Part shown: one piece after another, positions 42,001-45,000 of the stretch | Position numbering within the stretch: position 1 is the first letter of the stretch | Layout: the number at the start of each line of letters is the position of its first letter | NCBI GenBank assembly: GCA_022818135.1 | Contig: JAFMSR010000019.1 | Coordinates: 34,292,362 to 34,356,361, forward strand | Direction of reading: 5' to 3' | From: Saxidomus purpurata | Taxonomy: Eukaryota > Mollusca > Bivalvia > Venerida > Veneridae | DNA length: 64,000 bases | Translations under genes and position numbers: made by a program | Notes under the pieces: model-generated | Database searches by the model: none | What the model was told of the DNA's origin: nothing | Seen by the model: the letters and a program-made list of their open reading frames with translations, nothing else

Positions 42001-45000
42001 TATCCAAAGACACAGGGACCACAAACAGCTTTACTCTGTGGATAGAAGGAAAGAAATCAGGCAAACACATTTCTAGTGATACGTAGAATCAAAGGTTACG
42101 GCATTGATACCCAAATATTCTATGGGCCAAACTGGGTCGTAGCCTTCAAACCATACAACTTTTAAAGATAACGTCTGTGTAAAGAAAGTTTGTTAACGTC
42201 AGTTTACTTCAAGTCGTGTAAAAATAGTAAATCTTTACATGAATAGAATTTAAGTACAAAACGTTCCTTACAGTGTATTATTTACGTCATTAATTATTTT
42301 CTTATTATTAGGGAAGGCTCGAAGATTGGTTGGCGAGTATTGGGTTAGAGCAGTACAAGCCAAACTTCATAAAGGAAAAGATTCGTACATCTAAGGACAT
42401 GGAGGTTTTGAAATCCTTCGGCAGGACCGAGATAGAAAAAGAGCTCAAAATAACGAAAGCAGGTAAATTGTGTGCTACATTTACATTATTTTGAAATCCT
42501 TCGGAAGGACCGAGATAGAAAAAGCGCTCAAAATAATGAGCACGTAAATTGTGTGCTACATTATATTGAAATCCTTCGGCAGGGCCGAGATAGAAAAAGA
42601 ACTCAAAATAACAAAAGCAGGTAAATTGAGTGCTATATTTACATTGTAAACGAATAAAACCAAACATTTTAATAGTTTCTTTTCTTAGACTGCTGTATGT
42701 TTTCATATTTTTATTTCGGTAAACAAACTTATGAAGCATAAAATTCGCATGTAAGGAAAACAAATCCGTCGTATGGCTTTAGAATTTGAAAACGAAATTT
42801 TTCAATTAAGTCTAATAGGCGCTACTGAAATGTTAGATGTTTTCCTTAAATGGATGTACGACTTCACTTTTTACAGGACACATAAAGCGTCTGATGTATG
42901 CAATAAGAAAACTTAGAAATCCTACAGAAAGTAAGTAATATTGTACAAATACCTTCATATTCGTGATAGCATTCTATAAATATTGTAAATGCGTGATATC
43001 ATTGCATTAATGTTGTTAATGACTGCATTGTACATGTATTAAAGATTTAATACAGTAAATCATGTCATGATACAAAGACATGATGCTTAATTTTGAAGTT
43101 GAATCTTATTTTGCAACTTGATTATGAGACATTGTAACACTTACTATATATTCATGTTATCTGTCTGATTGCAGGTTTTTCGCTTTTCGAATTTCGTTTC
43201 TGTCTCTCTTTTGTATTGATGCATTGAACTTTCTAAACGTACACATATATGTGATTCATCTATGAATACATACGGTACAAAAACCATTCCACTGATTGTC
43301 TTTTATAAACGTGAATATCGGTATTTAAACCATAAACTGTTAACTGATATTTGTTGTCTGAAAATGGAATGATGCATATCATTACATGTATAATACCGTA
43401 CGGGCATGTTGGCTGATTATGAGCTGCACTTGTTGCAAAGGAAAAGTCACTTGCTGCCCGCATCGAAAAGTTGTAAACCTAATAGTGTCAAGTGTCCACT
43501 GAAATAAAGTTTACCCCTACGCAGAAGCAATGTAGACCACAAATGCATTTTCGTCTGATTTGGATTAAAGTTGTTAACCATTTGATCAAAATTCTGCAAA
43601 TAAACACAGAATTTCACTTGTCAAGAGTGGAAGTAAGAAAATCCTATGGTGAAGATCTAGCTAGTGTTTAAATGCGTTGATAATCGTTTTTGTTTCACTT
43701 AGCTGAAGCCAGGGTAATGGAGGTAAAGAAAGCTTTAATGATTCCGAAAGCACACAGATTAGATGCGATAAATAAAGAGGAACATGACTTTTGGAACAAT
43801 CTGAAAAGTCATTGTCTAATGCCTCAGTCAACAGCGTTTGGGTTAGAAGATGATTTGAAGGGTACGTATGTTTGTCATTTAAAGGGGTTACAAAAGTCAG
43901 GGGTATGTATATCGACCACTCAATGAGGAATACGGAGTTCTAAATAACCCTTAAAGGTGCTAGCTCTCAGATTTTAGTGAAAAAAATTAGTTCTTCAAAC
44001 TGTGTAAAAATAACATAATTTGTGAGAGCTTTTCATCAGAATCTGAGAGAGAGGGGGGGGGGGGAAGCTGCAGCACCACTACTCTGTATTTACTAGGTTA
44101 AAACTGTTGCATATATTCACATATTTATGTCATTTTTCAAGGAGTCTTCCTTAAAACGTTTATGCTCACTTTGAACAGTAGGGTAACTTTAAAAAGTTGT
44201 GTAACTTTACATCAGCTAGAACCATTTAGATCGATTGACGTTTAAAATTGAACAGATTATTATGTTAATATTTTCCTATCCAAAGCGCTATTATCATTCT
44301 TCACATGTTTTCCTTTGATAATATTTTCCAATTGAAACAAACGACTTCCCTTCATTCAACCGATGTTTACATGTTTTGCACTGTGAATCTGTTAAATTAA
44401 AACAAATCGAAGACAGACACATATTAAGTATTCACCAGGACTTGTATTGATATATACATTGTATATATATATATATATATCGTTTACTTCCCTTCAATAC
44501 ATAGAGGCTAATTATTGGTTTCGACTAACTATCAGTATGGAGGACCTTTTCGCCATTTTATATCTCGTTATAATTTCACAGAGTAGGCAACATAAGTAAG
44601 ATTTTCACGAGTGAAAATAAATTCAAGTCAGGTTGTGATTATATATAGAAACAAACACTTTTTCTGTTTCGCAAAACTACGCCAAAAAAAATCAATAAAA
44701 AAAAATAAAAAATCAATTATAATAATTTCTTATTGTGACTTTATGACTTACGCCGCTGCATCGTATTTTGTATTGACATTGTGCATTTTGAACATTGAGT
44801 CATAGAGCCAGTGCAGAATCAATCAGCCATTCGATTCAGTATAAGAAACTACGGTGATTAAATGACTTATTTGTGATTGTTTCCGTAATAAGTATAATTT
44901 ACTGTCACATTTTACTGAACCCATAATGGAATGGCCATACGGAGCAGATAAATCTATCTTACGTACGTACGATTAGTACTGGTGAATGATTTACACGATT

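Noticed and set aside
42463..42620. Extended exon 24 using the downstream duplicate donors
   Set aside because: Reading on from the first donor meets a TGA at 42492, so the longer form cannot code through.
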